Shown piece after piece: positions 54,139-64,000 of a DNA stretch of 64,000 bases (position 1 is its first letter; every line of letters starts with the position of its first letter). Made by a program: the position numbers and the translations under genes. The DNA comes from Latrodectus hesperus. Its lineage: Eukaryota; Arthropoda; Arachnida; Araneae; Theridiidae. A model generated the notes under the pieces. It did not search any database, was not told the origin of the DNA, and worked only from the letters and a program-made list of their open reading frames with translations. The DNA lies in contig CM075857.1 in assembly GCA_037975125.1 (NCBI GenBank), positions 43,971,172-44,035,171 on the forward strand, given 5' to 3'.

Positions 54139-55508
54139 TACACTACTGGACATTAAAATTGCTACACCAAGAAGGAATGCAAATAACAGAACGATATTTA
54201 TTGGACACATACATTATAGTGGAAAGAACAAGTGATTAGATTTACAGGAAATTAGGATGTATAGATCTTGAGAAATCAGTACCCAGAGCAGCCATCTCTG
54301 GCTGCAATAACAGCATTTATCCGCCTAGGCATGGAGTCAAACAGAGATTGTATGGCATGTACGGGGATCTCAGTCCATGCAGTTTCAACACTATGCCACA
54401 GTTTATCGACAGTAGTGGATGGTGAGTGATGGCGTGCCAATCGCTCGGCAACCATTGACCACGCGTTCTCAATTGGTGACAGATCAGGAAAACGTGCTGG
54501 CCAGGGTAACAGTCGAACCTGTTCTATATCAAGGAAGTTCAGAACAGTACGGGCAACATGCGGTCGTGCATTATCCTGTTGAAATAAAGCATTAGGGAGG
54601 CCTCGAGATAGGGCAGAGCCAAGGGCCATAACACATCGGAAATGTAACGGTTGCTGCTCAAAGTGCCGGTAATGCGAACAAGTGGTGATCGAGACGTGTA
54701 TCCAATGGCACCCCATACCATCACTCCAGCACGAATGGGCCAGTATGGTGATGTCCAATGCAAGCTGGCAATGCGCGTTCTCCACGATGCCTCCAAACAC
54801 GGATGCGGCCATCATGGTCCTGTATAGCGTCCAGGTTCGTCGCTGATCACACCATTGAAGGAGCTCCTGTCTGTGACGCATCGTCAATGGTAGCCGAAGC
54901 TATGGTCGCCGTGCAGACAATCCATGCTGCTGCAAACGTAGTCGAACTGTTCGAGCAGAAACTTGTTGCCTTGCAAATGACTCCATTTCTCGACTCAGGG
55001 TTCGTGACGTGGCTGTACGATCCCTTGTGACCATGTGGATAAGATGTCTGTCTTCTCTGCTGTTAGTGATGGCGGGTCGCTGAGATCCTGCATGACGTTC
55101 CGTATGATTGTCCTGAATCCATCGATTCTATATTCTGCTAACAGTCATGGGGTCTCGACCGACGCGAGCAGCAATATTGCGGTACGATAAACCGCAATTC
55201 CGGTAGGCTATAATCCTTCCTCGATCAAAGTCAGACATGTGCTGATAGGCATTTCTTCTTCTTACACGAGGTATTACAACAACTTTCTTGACCGAAAACA
55301 ACGTTGAAACGGAAATTGAGTATGTGAAAACTGCTGTCAAATCTCTGGTTTTATACACATTGTAGTTGTCGCTACTGTCGCCTGCTTTGTATGAATGCGC
55401 TGAAAATCTAATCATTTGCATATCATAACAAGTTCTACCTGTCATGCAAATTTCACGTGTGTGGTGTGCCGCTTTCCTGGTGTAGCAATTTTAATGGCTA
55501 GTAGTGTA
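54139..55508 (-). mobile_element. Complete Tc1-like DNA transposon copy with ITRs and TA duplication
   Basis: The element proper is 54141-55506 (1366 bp). Both ends start CACTACT and share an inverted repeat of about 35 bases that includes CATTAAAATTGCTACACCA, with about five mismatches. It is flanked by TA on each side (54139-54140, 55507-55508), the Tc1/mariner target. The transposase gene inside runs on the minus strand and is broken, so the copy could only move with a transposase supplied in trans. Both ends are intact, which sets it apart from the two mariner relics to its left. Confidence 0.95.
54276..55274 (-). pseudogene. Tc1-like transposase pseudogene (DD34E, first catalytic Asp deleted)
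   Basis: The normal protein cuts and pastes the element: an N-terminal paired-like helix-turn-helix binds the ITRs and a DDE domain does the chemistry. Here the N-terminus reads PRVRRRNAYQHMSDFDRGR and GLSYRNIAARVGRDPMTVSRI, but the expected start codon is ATA (55274-55272). Two Trp codons have become TAG (55128-55130 and 54900-54902). Near 54825 the frame jumps from QWCDQRRTWT straight into QDHDGRIRVWR. The intervening block with the SDESRF motif, which carries the first catalytic Asp, is missing. Further frameshifts lie near 54735 and 54590. The C-terminal part keeps FQQDNARPH and SPIENAW with exactly 34 residues between the second D and the E. It ends at the stop 54276-54278. The 203-, 85- and 105-codon minus-strand frames here are pieces of this one gene, and the plus-strand 90-codon frame is a shadow. 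Confidence 0.95.
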
Positions 55509-57203
55509 TATATATTTAGGGTATTTCATTTAGTTCTCCGACCATTCATCAAAATATAAAATCAGATCTTCGATTTCTATTACATCATCAATCACATTTG
55601 TCAAAGAAATAAATAAATCATAATCATTATAAAATATGATCGATAATTTTCTAAACTATCTCAATTATTAAATTTACTTCACACTATTTTATTTAGCGAT
55701 GGGTAGAAAAATTCAATATTTTTTGTAAGACTCAATATTCCAATCACTATAATTCTGATAATAATGAAACATGCATTTTTCGAGAAATAATTTTGGAGTA
55801 GGCTGCTTTAACGTTAAGAAGATTGCCCTACCACAATGCTGGAAAATGGTTATCACTTTTATAGAACAAATAATGCTGAATACACACAAATATATATTTT
55901 TTGTGTTTGCAATTAATCCCATATATAAGTTAACAAGTTAATCAAATATACATCCTAATGCAAACATCATAGATTGATTTGCCTGTATTTCTAAAGGCTA
56001 ATATGTTCTCGAGATCTAAATCCTTTACAAAAATATAAAGAAAATTAAATCTGTTAATAGTTTATAGTCTGACTGTCTAGATGTGAAAAAGACTATTTTA
56101 TTAAGTTAAAAATTAACCGAATGTATTGAAAAAATATTATCTAAATATTTTCTTCACCACAAATATAACAGAAGAATTAAAGAAAATAATGTATCTTAAT
56201 TTAAACAGATATTAAAAATCTTCAAAATGATATTTTAATTTAGCTGATTGGATGTATAATGAGGTATATTTTGAGTTGATATTTATTTTCATTTTAAATA
56301 TATTGAAGAAAAATAGATTTTATCATTTTATATACGTTAATAAAACGAGTCATTCATATTTTTTACACACACACATTAAATAAATTTATGACCATGTATT
56401 ATGCATAATAGTTCTCTAGAGTTTTTCATTATTTGATGCATTAAATTGAAGAAATTAACTCTTGCTTGGATCTCTTGATTTGAAAAATATGAATGAAAAT
56501 TTTACATAATACAGAAAACACTGTATAAAATAAGATGCCAATAATCCTAATAAGTCACACGCTGTCAGACTTTTTTAAGACCAGATTATTAAGAACCACA
56601 GGAATATTGAGCAGAAATTCTTAATCGTCAGTTTTTAATTGAAAATAAAGCCCATCTCATACACATGTGATGAAAACTCTTAATTTTTGCTATTAAATTA
56701 AACTATAGGGAATTCATAAAATGATAAGTAAACATTTTTGTGTAATATATGTTTATTTTTTTTTGTTCTAATATTGTTTGAAGTAAAAAAGTATAAAATT
56801 AGTACAAATTAATATAAATAAAATAAAATTTATATTTTCTACAATCTATATAAAACATTTGTCATACATATTACAATTTTTATAACAATTTACATTTTAC
56901 ATCTATCATTTCACAATTAAATTGTGTATAAGTTCCCTTTGAAATATAATTTAATTTTTCTAACAAATTGCTATTAAAAATTGTTATTGGAAGAAAAAAT
57001 TATTTGGATTTAATAATTAAATATTAAATTAATTCTTTTTCAAAATTTTATTTTCCCTTAGAATCATTCAACACACTGATTTTCATGAAATCATTAAATT
57101 TTTTTTAATTTAGGAAAATTATTGAGAGCTTTACCATATGCTTATGGGAAATGGTACTATTCTATAAAATAACAATAATTTTATTATTGATGTACGAAAT
57201 TAT
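55509..57203. other. AT-rich non-coding DNA, no gene seen
   Basis: No coding frame of note. The minus 69-codon frame at 55713-55922 has no domain. Very AT-rich from 56700 onwards. Confidence 0.6.
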
Positions 57204-57573
57204 GATTATTTTTTGCATTTTATTTTTTTCTGCTAATTTCATTTTTATATTTTTTTATAATTTATATAAAATAAGAATTGCAAAGGGTTGAAGAGAGAAT
57301 TTCATCATTGAAATATTTAGCAAACTTTTCCGTGACAACCATTTACATATTCAAGAATATTGTGTTTTTAATTTTTGATTAATTAAATTCTTTTCCTTGC
57401 ATTTTCTTATTTTTTGTTAATTCTATTCTCTTACATTTTTTGATAATATATATAAAATAAGAACTGCAAATGGTTGAAGAAAGATAATTGAAATTTTTAG
57501 CAAGTTTTTCCGTGACAATCATTTGCATATAACAAGAAAATTGTTTTTAATTTTTTAGTTAATCGTGGTCTTC
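57204..57573 (+). repeat. Diverged tandem duplication, about 186-bp unit
   Basis: Two adjacent copies can be aligned at an offset of 186 bases. Shared blocks include ATAAGAAYTGCAAAKGGTTGAAG (57271 and 57457), TTTAGCAA-TTTTTCCGTGACAA and the following CATTT-CATAT. The copies differ by many substitutions and small gaps, so the duplication is much older than the one at 11.4 kb. Confidence 0.8.
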
Positions 57574-58108
57574 TTTATTCCTTTCTGAAAAATATTTAAT
57601 ATTATCATAATTTTCACCGTAAAACTATTTTGTTTACTTACATTTTCCAAAAAAATTTTAATTTATTGATAATTTTTAACTGCATGCAGAGATGGCTATT
57701 TTTGATTTTCATTTGATGGATTCGAAATTTCATTTGTTTAAGAAATTCTGTGACATGTCAGATAAACTCTAAATCGTTAACTCTATAATCCAATGGGAAT
57801 GAGTGGGCCTTTGAATTTCAGTTCACTAACAAGTCCATCCATTAGTGTGCAATCCATTGGGTATTGAAGCTTTTTTTTATACAAAATTTATTCCTAGATC
57901 TCCATCCAACTCATCAGAAATGATGTAAATTTATTTCATGCCACTAATAAAAAAAAGAAATAATTGCATTTCTTTTGTAGAAGCATTGCCATCAGTTATG
58001 CTAAGTAATGAGCTACAAAGATCATTGAACTAAACTGCCACTCACATTGAGCAGAATCTTCATCTTTATTTTGTATACTTTGACATTCCCATTACAATAT
58101 TTTTCTAG
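57574..58108. other. AT-rich DNA ending in a 3' splice-site-like tract
   Basis: No gene upstream is recognised. The last 40 bases contain pyrimidine-rich runs, including TTCCCATT and TTTTTCTAG, ending in AG at 58107-58108, which looks like a 3' splice site for the exon that follows. The plus frame starting at 58047 reads through it and its first 20 codons are probably intron. Confidence 0.5.
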
Positions 58109-58265
58109 TGGAAGTGCCCAGTGCCCGATAAGTGAGGACCCGTGTAATGGAGTCTGTCAGAACCCTTCATCCGGGTATCGCAGTGAAGGGGAAAAGACAG
58201 CCAAGTCGAAAAAATCCAGGCGCCAAACGCTCGTAAAAGAGAGAACCCGTGGCGATATTTCATGA
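58109..58265 (+). CDS. Candidate terminal or cassette exon, product unknown
   Basis: A GC-rich block in AT-rich DNA, opened by the AG at 58107-58108. The only frame without an early stop starts with codon 58110 and gives 51 residues ending at TGA 58263-58265. It begins GSAQCPISEDPCNGVC, with cysteines spaced C-x6-C-x3-C, continues with a Ser/Gly stretch and ends in a basic tail rich in Lys and Arg (KSKKSRRQTLVKERTRG). I do not recognise the protein. A possible donor, ATG|GTAACT, lies at 58270, four bases after the stop, so this could be a stop-containing cassette exon as well as a last exon. An AATAAA at 58537-58542 would suit a 3' UTR of about 280 bases. Upstream exons were not found. Evidence is composition, splice site and frame only. 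Confidence 0.4.
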
Positions 58266-58536
58266 AATGGTAACTGTGACTAGTTTACAAAAGGTGACAA
58301 GATGTGAGTGGAATATGAAATGTCGATTCGTCGTTCATCAACCTATTATCGGATTGATTTATCTAAGAAAATAACTTTCTTACCCAACCCCTCGTCTGGT
58401 TTCTTCTCCTGTTCGTGTATGAACATAATTTGGAAATGAAAGATTCTACTACTAGTAAAAATTGACTTTTTTCTGTAAGTTTGTTAAAAACGATTTTGTA
58501 ATTTTTTTTTTATAAAAAACCGTATTTTGGTAATCG

Positions 58537-58542
58537 AATAAA
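58537..58542 (+). terminator. Possible poly(A) signal
   Basis: AATAAA about 270 bases after the stop codon of the candidate exon. AATAAA is frequent by chance in DNA this AT-rich, so it supports the exon only weakly. Confidence 0.25.
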
Positions 58543-60394
58543 GCCATGAGAACTTATTTATGGAGCTCTTTGTAAGAGTAAACCAGACAGAAGTGACAAA
58601 TCAGAAAAATTGCGCAGCATTTGCAGACTTCTTAACTGGTGAAAATATCTGTGAAATATTGCAGTAGCATACCTTTAAATATTGTTGCATAAATGGGTTT
58701 GACGTCTTACTTATCTTAAATGGATAAGCAAACTGCGGTTTAGTTTCAAGCTGATGGCAGCTCTCAACCAATTTGCAACATTAATTTTGAGCTCCAAGGC
58801 AACTTTCAAAATTATCGTTTGTTCAGATGAAGAGATATTTTCATTTAAAAAAATGCTTTTTTACGTTTTCATTTTTATTTTGTAATGTCATTATTAAAAA
58901 TGCACAATATATTTATTTGTTATTGATTCCAAGAAAATTATTTACAGAAAAATTCAGAGTTGTAATTCAATTTTTAAATAATTTATTTACCTGATGATGT
59001 GATTTGCTTTGTTTAATGCATTTTTTGTACCGCATGATTGTGTTTTCTAATTTATGAAGATATCAGTTTGTTTTCTCAAAATGTCGCATAAAATTGTATT
59101 TGAAATGTACTTTAGAATATCGTCCATTATTATAGACATATAGAGAAAATCTAATTTATTATTAAATATATTGAATATGTTGGGTTATATATAAAAGAGC
59201 CAAAAAAACGGTGTAATGTTATGTCAGTAGTACCCAGGACGTTAAAAAAGATTGTGTTAAGAGATTTATGTAAGAACCAAATTTGAACGTAGAAATGAAT
59301 AATTAACCTAGATTTTATGCCTAGATTATAGTTATTATTTTCTTTTTTTTATTATTATTTATTGTTACCATGTAGTTAAAAGACACCAATTTATCATAAT
59401 TTTATAAGTAATATGCGGTTGGTACTTCTTGAAAATGAAATACGAAATCAAATACTATTTTCATAAAATTTTTACTTAAATATTCGTTGACATGAAATTT
59501 GAAAAATAATTAAACTGAAAAGAATATAAAATTATAACAGTCTAAAATATTTAAAACAAACTTATCTTTCTTATCAATGAAAAACATATTCTACAATAAT
59601 TATATAATTTTTTCTTTACATTGATCTTAGTATTGTGCAGCAACTAAAAATATTCTAGCAATATTTAGGGACTGAATTTATTTTCAAGAAAAAAATAAAG
59701 AATTATTTTTTTAACATTCTGTTTTTAAAGCTTTTGTGATTGCTCTTATTTTAATGTTGATGAAAAAAATTGAAGCAGTAGAAGAAGTAGAATATCATGT
59801 TGTCCTAAAATAAGCTTAAAATGTAAAAAATTGTGTTTGATGGAAAAATTGATATTAAATCCTTTTTTTCAAAATGAATTTAATCTTGTTATGTTAAGCC
59901 TTTACAATGGTTTTCATGTTAATAGTTCTGTATGAAATATGATGATTTATAAAAATATATTAAAACTGTTTAATTAAGAAACAATTTTATTAATAATTTT
60001 TATATATTTTTGAAAGCTGTAATTTTTCTTCTATCACAAAATTTTCATTCTATTTAATGTTGAGGCTTCTTCTATATTAAGTTATTTCTTAAAATTTTAA
60101 ACATAAAAAACACAAAATGATTTTAGACGCAACATTTCAACACGAGATTCTAAACTCTTTTTATAATTTTGTATGTTTTAAAACTGCATAAGTGCTTTAC
60201 AAGTACAATAGTAAAATCTTTAAGTTTGTTTTACTTTAAGCATTCTTTCTTAAAGTACAACATTTGCTTAAAATTTATTTAAAATGTTTCAATAATTTTA
60301 TTGATTCAAATAGTAAAACTCAAATTAAAAATAAAAGGAATAAAATTTATTTCACTTGATATTTCAGATTGTTTTCTTTTTTGCTGCTTTATGG
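58543..60394. other. AT-rich non-coding DNA, no gene seen
   Basis: No coding frame above background and no recognised repeat. Mildly GC-richer around 58640-58800 without identifiable content. Confidence 0.55.
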
Positions 60395-60540
60395 TTACTT
60401 TTTGACGAACCTAGGCTTTAAGTTATATAATGAATGCCGAACCCCTGTAAACATTCACACTCGAAGTAGAAATTGAACTACTGATTTATTAAACTGATGA
60501 CCAAAGAGAAGATCATTCCAGTTATCAGATCGGTATTTCT
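60395..60540 (-). mobile_element. Very degraded tRNA-derived SINE, (AAAC)n-tail type
   Basis: On the minus strand the order AGTTCAATTTCTACTTCGAG, TGAATGTTTACAGGGGTTCGGCATTC parallels the segment GTTCGAATCCCACTTTGAG, GGATGTTTGCAGTGGTTTGGAATCC of the copy at 61356. The tail is not preserved. Only about 70 bases align convincingly and boundaries are approximate. Confidence 0.45.
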
Positions 60541-61355
60541 TCACGCATATTATTAAAATAAATGATAAATATTGTTTGAAATAGTTGAAAAGAGCGACTA
60601 AATTTTAAGCGTAGGAATATCAAAGGCTCAATATTAGATATAAATGTATAATCTACTTTCACTTCCAAGTTGGTGGAATTTTAGTTTGAGTTTAAATTGT
60701 TAAATAACAAAACAAGGAATTTTATATTGAATTAAAAATGATAAATATTGTCTTAAATAAAGAAAACCTATACTGTTATCAGCAATATTTAGCTATAAAT
60801 AGTAATATAAAATCACAATGGTTAAATACTAAAATGGCATACTTATTATAACGAATTATTTAACATTTATTTGCCATATAATAAGTATAGAGCAACAAGT
60901 AACAATCCAAAAGAGAAAAATTATTTTCTATACTCTAAAGACAGTTAATACGACATAGTTTAAAAAAATGTTTCAATGATAAATCCTTTCTTTCATATTA
61001 CTTCTTATAAACATTCGTTTTTCTTTCATTTGTTGAAGCTTTGTTGATGAAGACATATCTCTGTAATTTTGCCCTATTGTGGAAAAATAGGTTCTCACAG
61101 GCTCATTGTTTTGTACATAAAACAGCTGGAAGTTTTATAGTTAAATCATTTATAATTTAACCATCCATAATGTTTTTTTTTATTTTATTTTGTGAAAATT
61201 TTTAGGGATAATGGATCGTATATTTTGGCGTTACAAGATAAGAAATACAAAAAAATTACTAAACATATACTCTTGCATATATACACATAAAATAGCAAGA
61301 AATAAGGTTCTAGCTTACGTAACACAAAAAAGCCCAGGATTGAACTTGAAATACT
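60541..61355. other. AT-rich spacer, no gene seen
   Basis: No frame or repeat of note between the two SINE copies. Confidence 0.6.
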
Positions 61356-61542
61356 AGCTGAGCTGGCAGCCGAATGGTTTGCGCTCTTGCCTTCGGTTCA
61401 ACAGTTCGTGGGTTCGAATCCCACTTTGAGCATGGATGTTTGCAGTGGTTTGGAATCCACTTTAAACTGTAGTGCCCGCTCTAATTAGCCCTGGTGTGCA
61501 AATAATGACCGTTGAGCGACAAACAAACAAACCTGAAACACT
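61345..61542 (+). mobile_element. tRNA-derived SINE, (AAAC)n-tail type, best-preserved copy
   Basis: The element is 61356-61531. The head has GCAGCCGAATGGTTTGCGC as the A-box region and GGGTTCGAATCCCAC as a perfect B box. The body contains GCATGGATGTTTGCAGTGG and TTTAAACTGTAGTGCCCGC and ends in AATGACCGTTGAGCGAC plus three AAAC units. Flanks CTTGAAATACT (61345-61355) and CCTGAAACACT (61532-61542) match at 9 of 11 positions, which fits a decayed target-site duplication. This copy serves as the reference for those at 12458, 27932 and 60395. It is not a tRNA gene: the head lacks a proper acceptor stem. Confidence 0.88.
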
Positions 61543-62099
61543 GGATTCCAAAAAGAGAAAACGAGAACGTCATGAGTTGTAATTACTGAAGTAAATAATC
61601 ATGCATATTTAAACTAATACTATTATAGTTTCTCACAGACAAATTCTGACTCAAAAGAAAGCACCGATTAGAGAAACATTGTCATCTAGATATATAAATT
61701 AAATTTGTTCCGACAATATTTTCTGTTCATTCTATTTGCCTAATAAATATCCTTACACATTGCCTGAAAATGGTCTCTAGAATTGCAGGAAACTAAAAGC
61801 ACTTCATTTTGATTACTTTTATAATTGTTTAGCAAATAAAATATTGAGAAATTTTTATAAGAATTCAGTTTCTAACAATAAATTTTACGAATTTTGCTTG
61901 AAAAACATTAAATAAGATAAAGAATTGATAAAATTTTCAGAACAAAAAAATGTGAAGGGAAAACCTATTTCAGAACTAGATTTTTCAGTATAGTATCATT
62001 ATTTAGAAAAATTAATAGTCTATAATAATTCTAATGGTAGAAATGTAATAAATTTTTTATGTCACATAATATCTATTAATTTAAAGAAAAAGAAATCCG
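61543..62099. other. AT-rich spacer, no gene seen
   Basis: No coding frame or repeat recognised. Confidence 0.6.
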
Positions 62100-62440
62100 A
62101 AAATTAAATGTTGAGACCACCGACCGCCACTGAAAAACTTTGCGATGAGATGCCAAATAAAAATCTCCTCCGGGCCATGACAATCACATAAGAGCTGCAA
62201 ATGAATCGAGCCACGCTGCTTAATATTCAACGAACTTATATTCTCTTTTGTTCAGACTACGGGTCAATGTGATTCTGATGCCATAATCTTAGGCTGACAC
62301 CGATATCTTCTCAAAGTTTTCGGACTGTGCTGACTCTAAGCCCAGTCACATGACCTTATGTTTTACTTATCATTCTTTCAATGATTTCGCAACGATTGGA
62401 ACATTTCCAACACATTTCGTCATGGCAGGTTGTATCTTAG
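62100..62440. other. GC-richer segment, unassigned
   Basis: It contrasts with its surroundings in GC. One plus frame reads about 25 codons (LRPPTATEKLCDEMPNKNLL) before a stop, and other frames are equally short. No splice sites, boxes or transposase motifs could be fixed. A decayed mobile element or a regulatory region are both possible. Confidence 0.35.
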
Positions 62441-64000
62441 ATTGCAAAGCTTATCGTAAAACCATACATTTTTGAAATTACTATCACCTGTAACTGTAAC
62501 TGTCTGTAAGGTTTAATTAAATTAATTATATTAAAAAAGTTATGTATGTATATATTTATATATTATTATTACTATAATTTGAAATGTAATGAAAAATATA
62601 GTAACGATTTTAATTTAAGCTAATTTGCAAATGATTATAAATTAAAAACTATTAGAAAAATTTATTTGGCAACGAAATGGAAAATCGAGTAAAAAAGAAT
62701 CGGAAACTATGTATATATATATATGGCCCTTTGATGAAACAACGAGCAAATAATGTTAATTATTTGTGAAGAAGATAAATTTCTTATGATGTATTTAAAA
62801 TAATAAAATGATTTTTTTTTAAAGTTACTCATAAATCTTTCGCGACTCAAATATGCATTACAATATATAAAATGGGAAGTTTAAAATATTATTAATTTTT
62901 ATGCATCTTATTTTTATTAAAATTTAATCTCAAATATAAACCCTATTTAAATTTTTTATTTTAAAAAATGTATTATACACTTAAGTGAGAAGTAAAAATT
63001 TGATGCAAATTCTTTGGTGGAAATTAAAATTGCATTGATAAATTTACATATTTAGCTCTGTATACAAAAGTACAATAAATTGTTTGGAAAGAAAGTATAA
63101 TTAATATCCTAATCAATCGATTGAATAAAACACCTAGAATTATTTTGATTTGTCTGTATAAATCGAAAATATTGTAAAAGTTGAATAATTTATGCTTTTT
63201 TCCCTAACAAAGTGTAATAGCAGTTGAATTTGCTTAAAACTTATAGTTGATTATTTTTCCAAAAATAGCAATTACCTCTGATAGTGTGTGTATAGATTTT
63301 AATCCTTCTCCCATTCAATAAACACCTGAGGCAAAAAAAATGCGCATGCTATTAATAATTCTCATTTCTTTTGATTGTTGTACTACTTCCCTGATTTTGC
63401 AGAATAAATTGCAAATATTCTTTATACAATTCAACATTACAATCCCATTTTTTTGTCAAGAAAAGCAATTATTTTTAAATATCCTGAATGTAATTTGCAT
63501 TTTGTGCCTGTTGTATGTTGTATTAAGCATCAAACTTTTCTGTAGTCACTATTTTGGCATACTACTGAAGACATTTAGAAAAGAATGAAAAAAAGCAATT
63601 AAACGACGTTTTGAATAATAAATTCTACAAAATAATCTAGATTGCGACGTTGATGACTTATTATTGAAGATTTAAGAATTTTAAATCTATAAAATTCTCT
63701 AAAATTTTGTTTAAAAACTTTGAATTTCTTCAAATTTTGTTTGTGTACTGCATGTGTTATTATCTGTGTTAATTTACATTATTTATTTCACAACAAAGTA
63801 AATAATTTCCTGTTTCTTCCTTTTTGGCAGAAAGAACAGCTGGTATTTTATTTACTTTTGTCGAGAGAATTATCGAAAGAAAAATGAAGTCATTCATATT
63901 CAAATATTTAAAGCAGTTTTATAGCTTTCTATTTAATCTCAAATTATTGAAGATATAGCGATTGCATATAAGATATAAAGAAAACTGTCTTTTATTGTGT
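62441..64000. other. AT-rich non-coding DNA, no gene seen
   Basis: The plus frame at 63340-63588 (82 codons) is hydrophobic and AT-driven, with no recognised domain. A short TA run lies at 62711-62724. Nothing else is supported up to the window end. Confidence 0.55.

Noticed and set aside
54276..54887. 203-codon frame as a host gene
   Set aside because: It contains the FQQDNARPH and SPIENAW blocks of a Tc1 transposase and lies between matching ITRs; it is part of a transposase pseudogene, out of frame in its first half.
54758..55030. 90-codon plus-strand frame
   Set aside because: It is the antisense shadow of the transposase gene.
61356..61430. tRNA gene
   Set aside because: The B box is perfect but the stems do not close, and the same head-plus-body recurs elsewhere as a SINE.
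63340..63588. 82-codon plus-strand hydrophobic frame
   Set aside because: AT-driven Ile/Leu/Phe composition, no domain, no promoter or splice context.

Overview
The window is about 64 kb of very AT-rich, gene-poor nuclear DNA from a eukaryote. Tc1/mariner transposons, tRNA-derived SINEs, non-LTR retrotransposon fragments and long (TA)n and (TG)n microsatellites indicate an arthropod. The Tc1-like transposase and the SINE types resemble those I associate with spiders, so an arachnid is my best inference, not a proof. No bacterial, plasmid or phage features are present. Almost all open reading frames of 60-100 codons are chance frames in AT-rich DNA.

Only two places look like host genes. (1) At 40731-40797 on the minus strand there is a first coding exon of a P-loop GTPase, probably a Ras-family small GTPase. 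It ends in a consensus splice donor right after the Walker A motif and sits under a GC-richer, TATA-less, GAGA-rich promoter (about 40800-41190). The rest of the gene runs towards lower coordinates, and I could not find a second exon in the window. (2) At 58109-58265 on the plus strand there is a candidate exon behind a good 3' splice site, with a GC-rich 51-codon frame ending in a stop and a poly(A) signal downstream. Its product is not recognised.

The rest is intron or intergenic DNA carrying old mobile elements: a complete but dead Tc1-like element with intact TA flanks (54141-55506), two strongly decayed mariner transposases of different lineages (46505-47315 and 49659-50522), two non-LTR retrotransposon 3' fragments (18415-19145 and 45235-45510), and at least six tRNA-derived SINE copies of three or more types. 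One SINE has a perfect 11-bp target-site duplication. The transposon relics cluster between 45 and 55.5 kb.

Structural DNA includes a 113-bp tandem duplication (11371-11595), a diverged 186-bp duplication (57204-57573), two back-to-back hairpins (50911-51102), a perfect 17-bp hairpin (27360-27398) and several dinucleotide arrays. GC-richer islands without any coding explanation lie near 1620-1975, 6850-7400, 28690-29110, 30060-31240 and 62100-62440. They are the best candidates for regulatory DNA or unrecognised repeats. I found no convincing new biological system.
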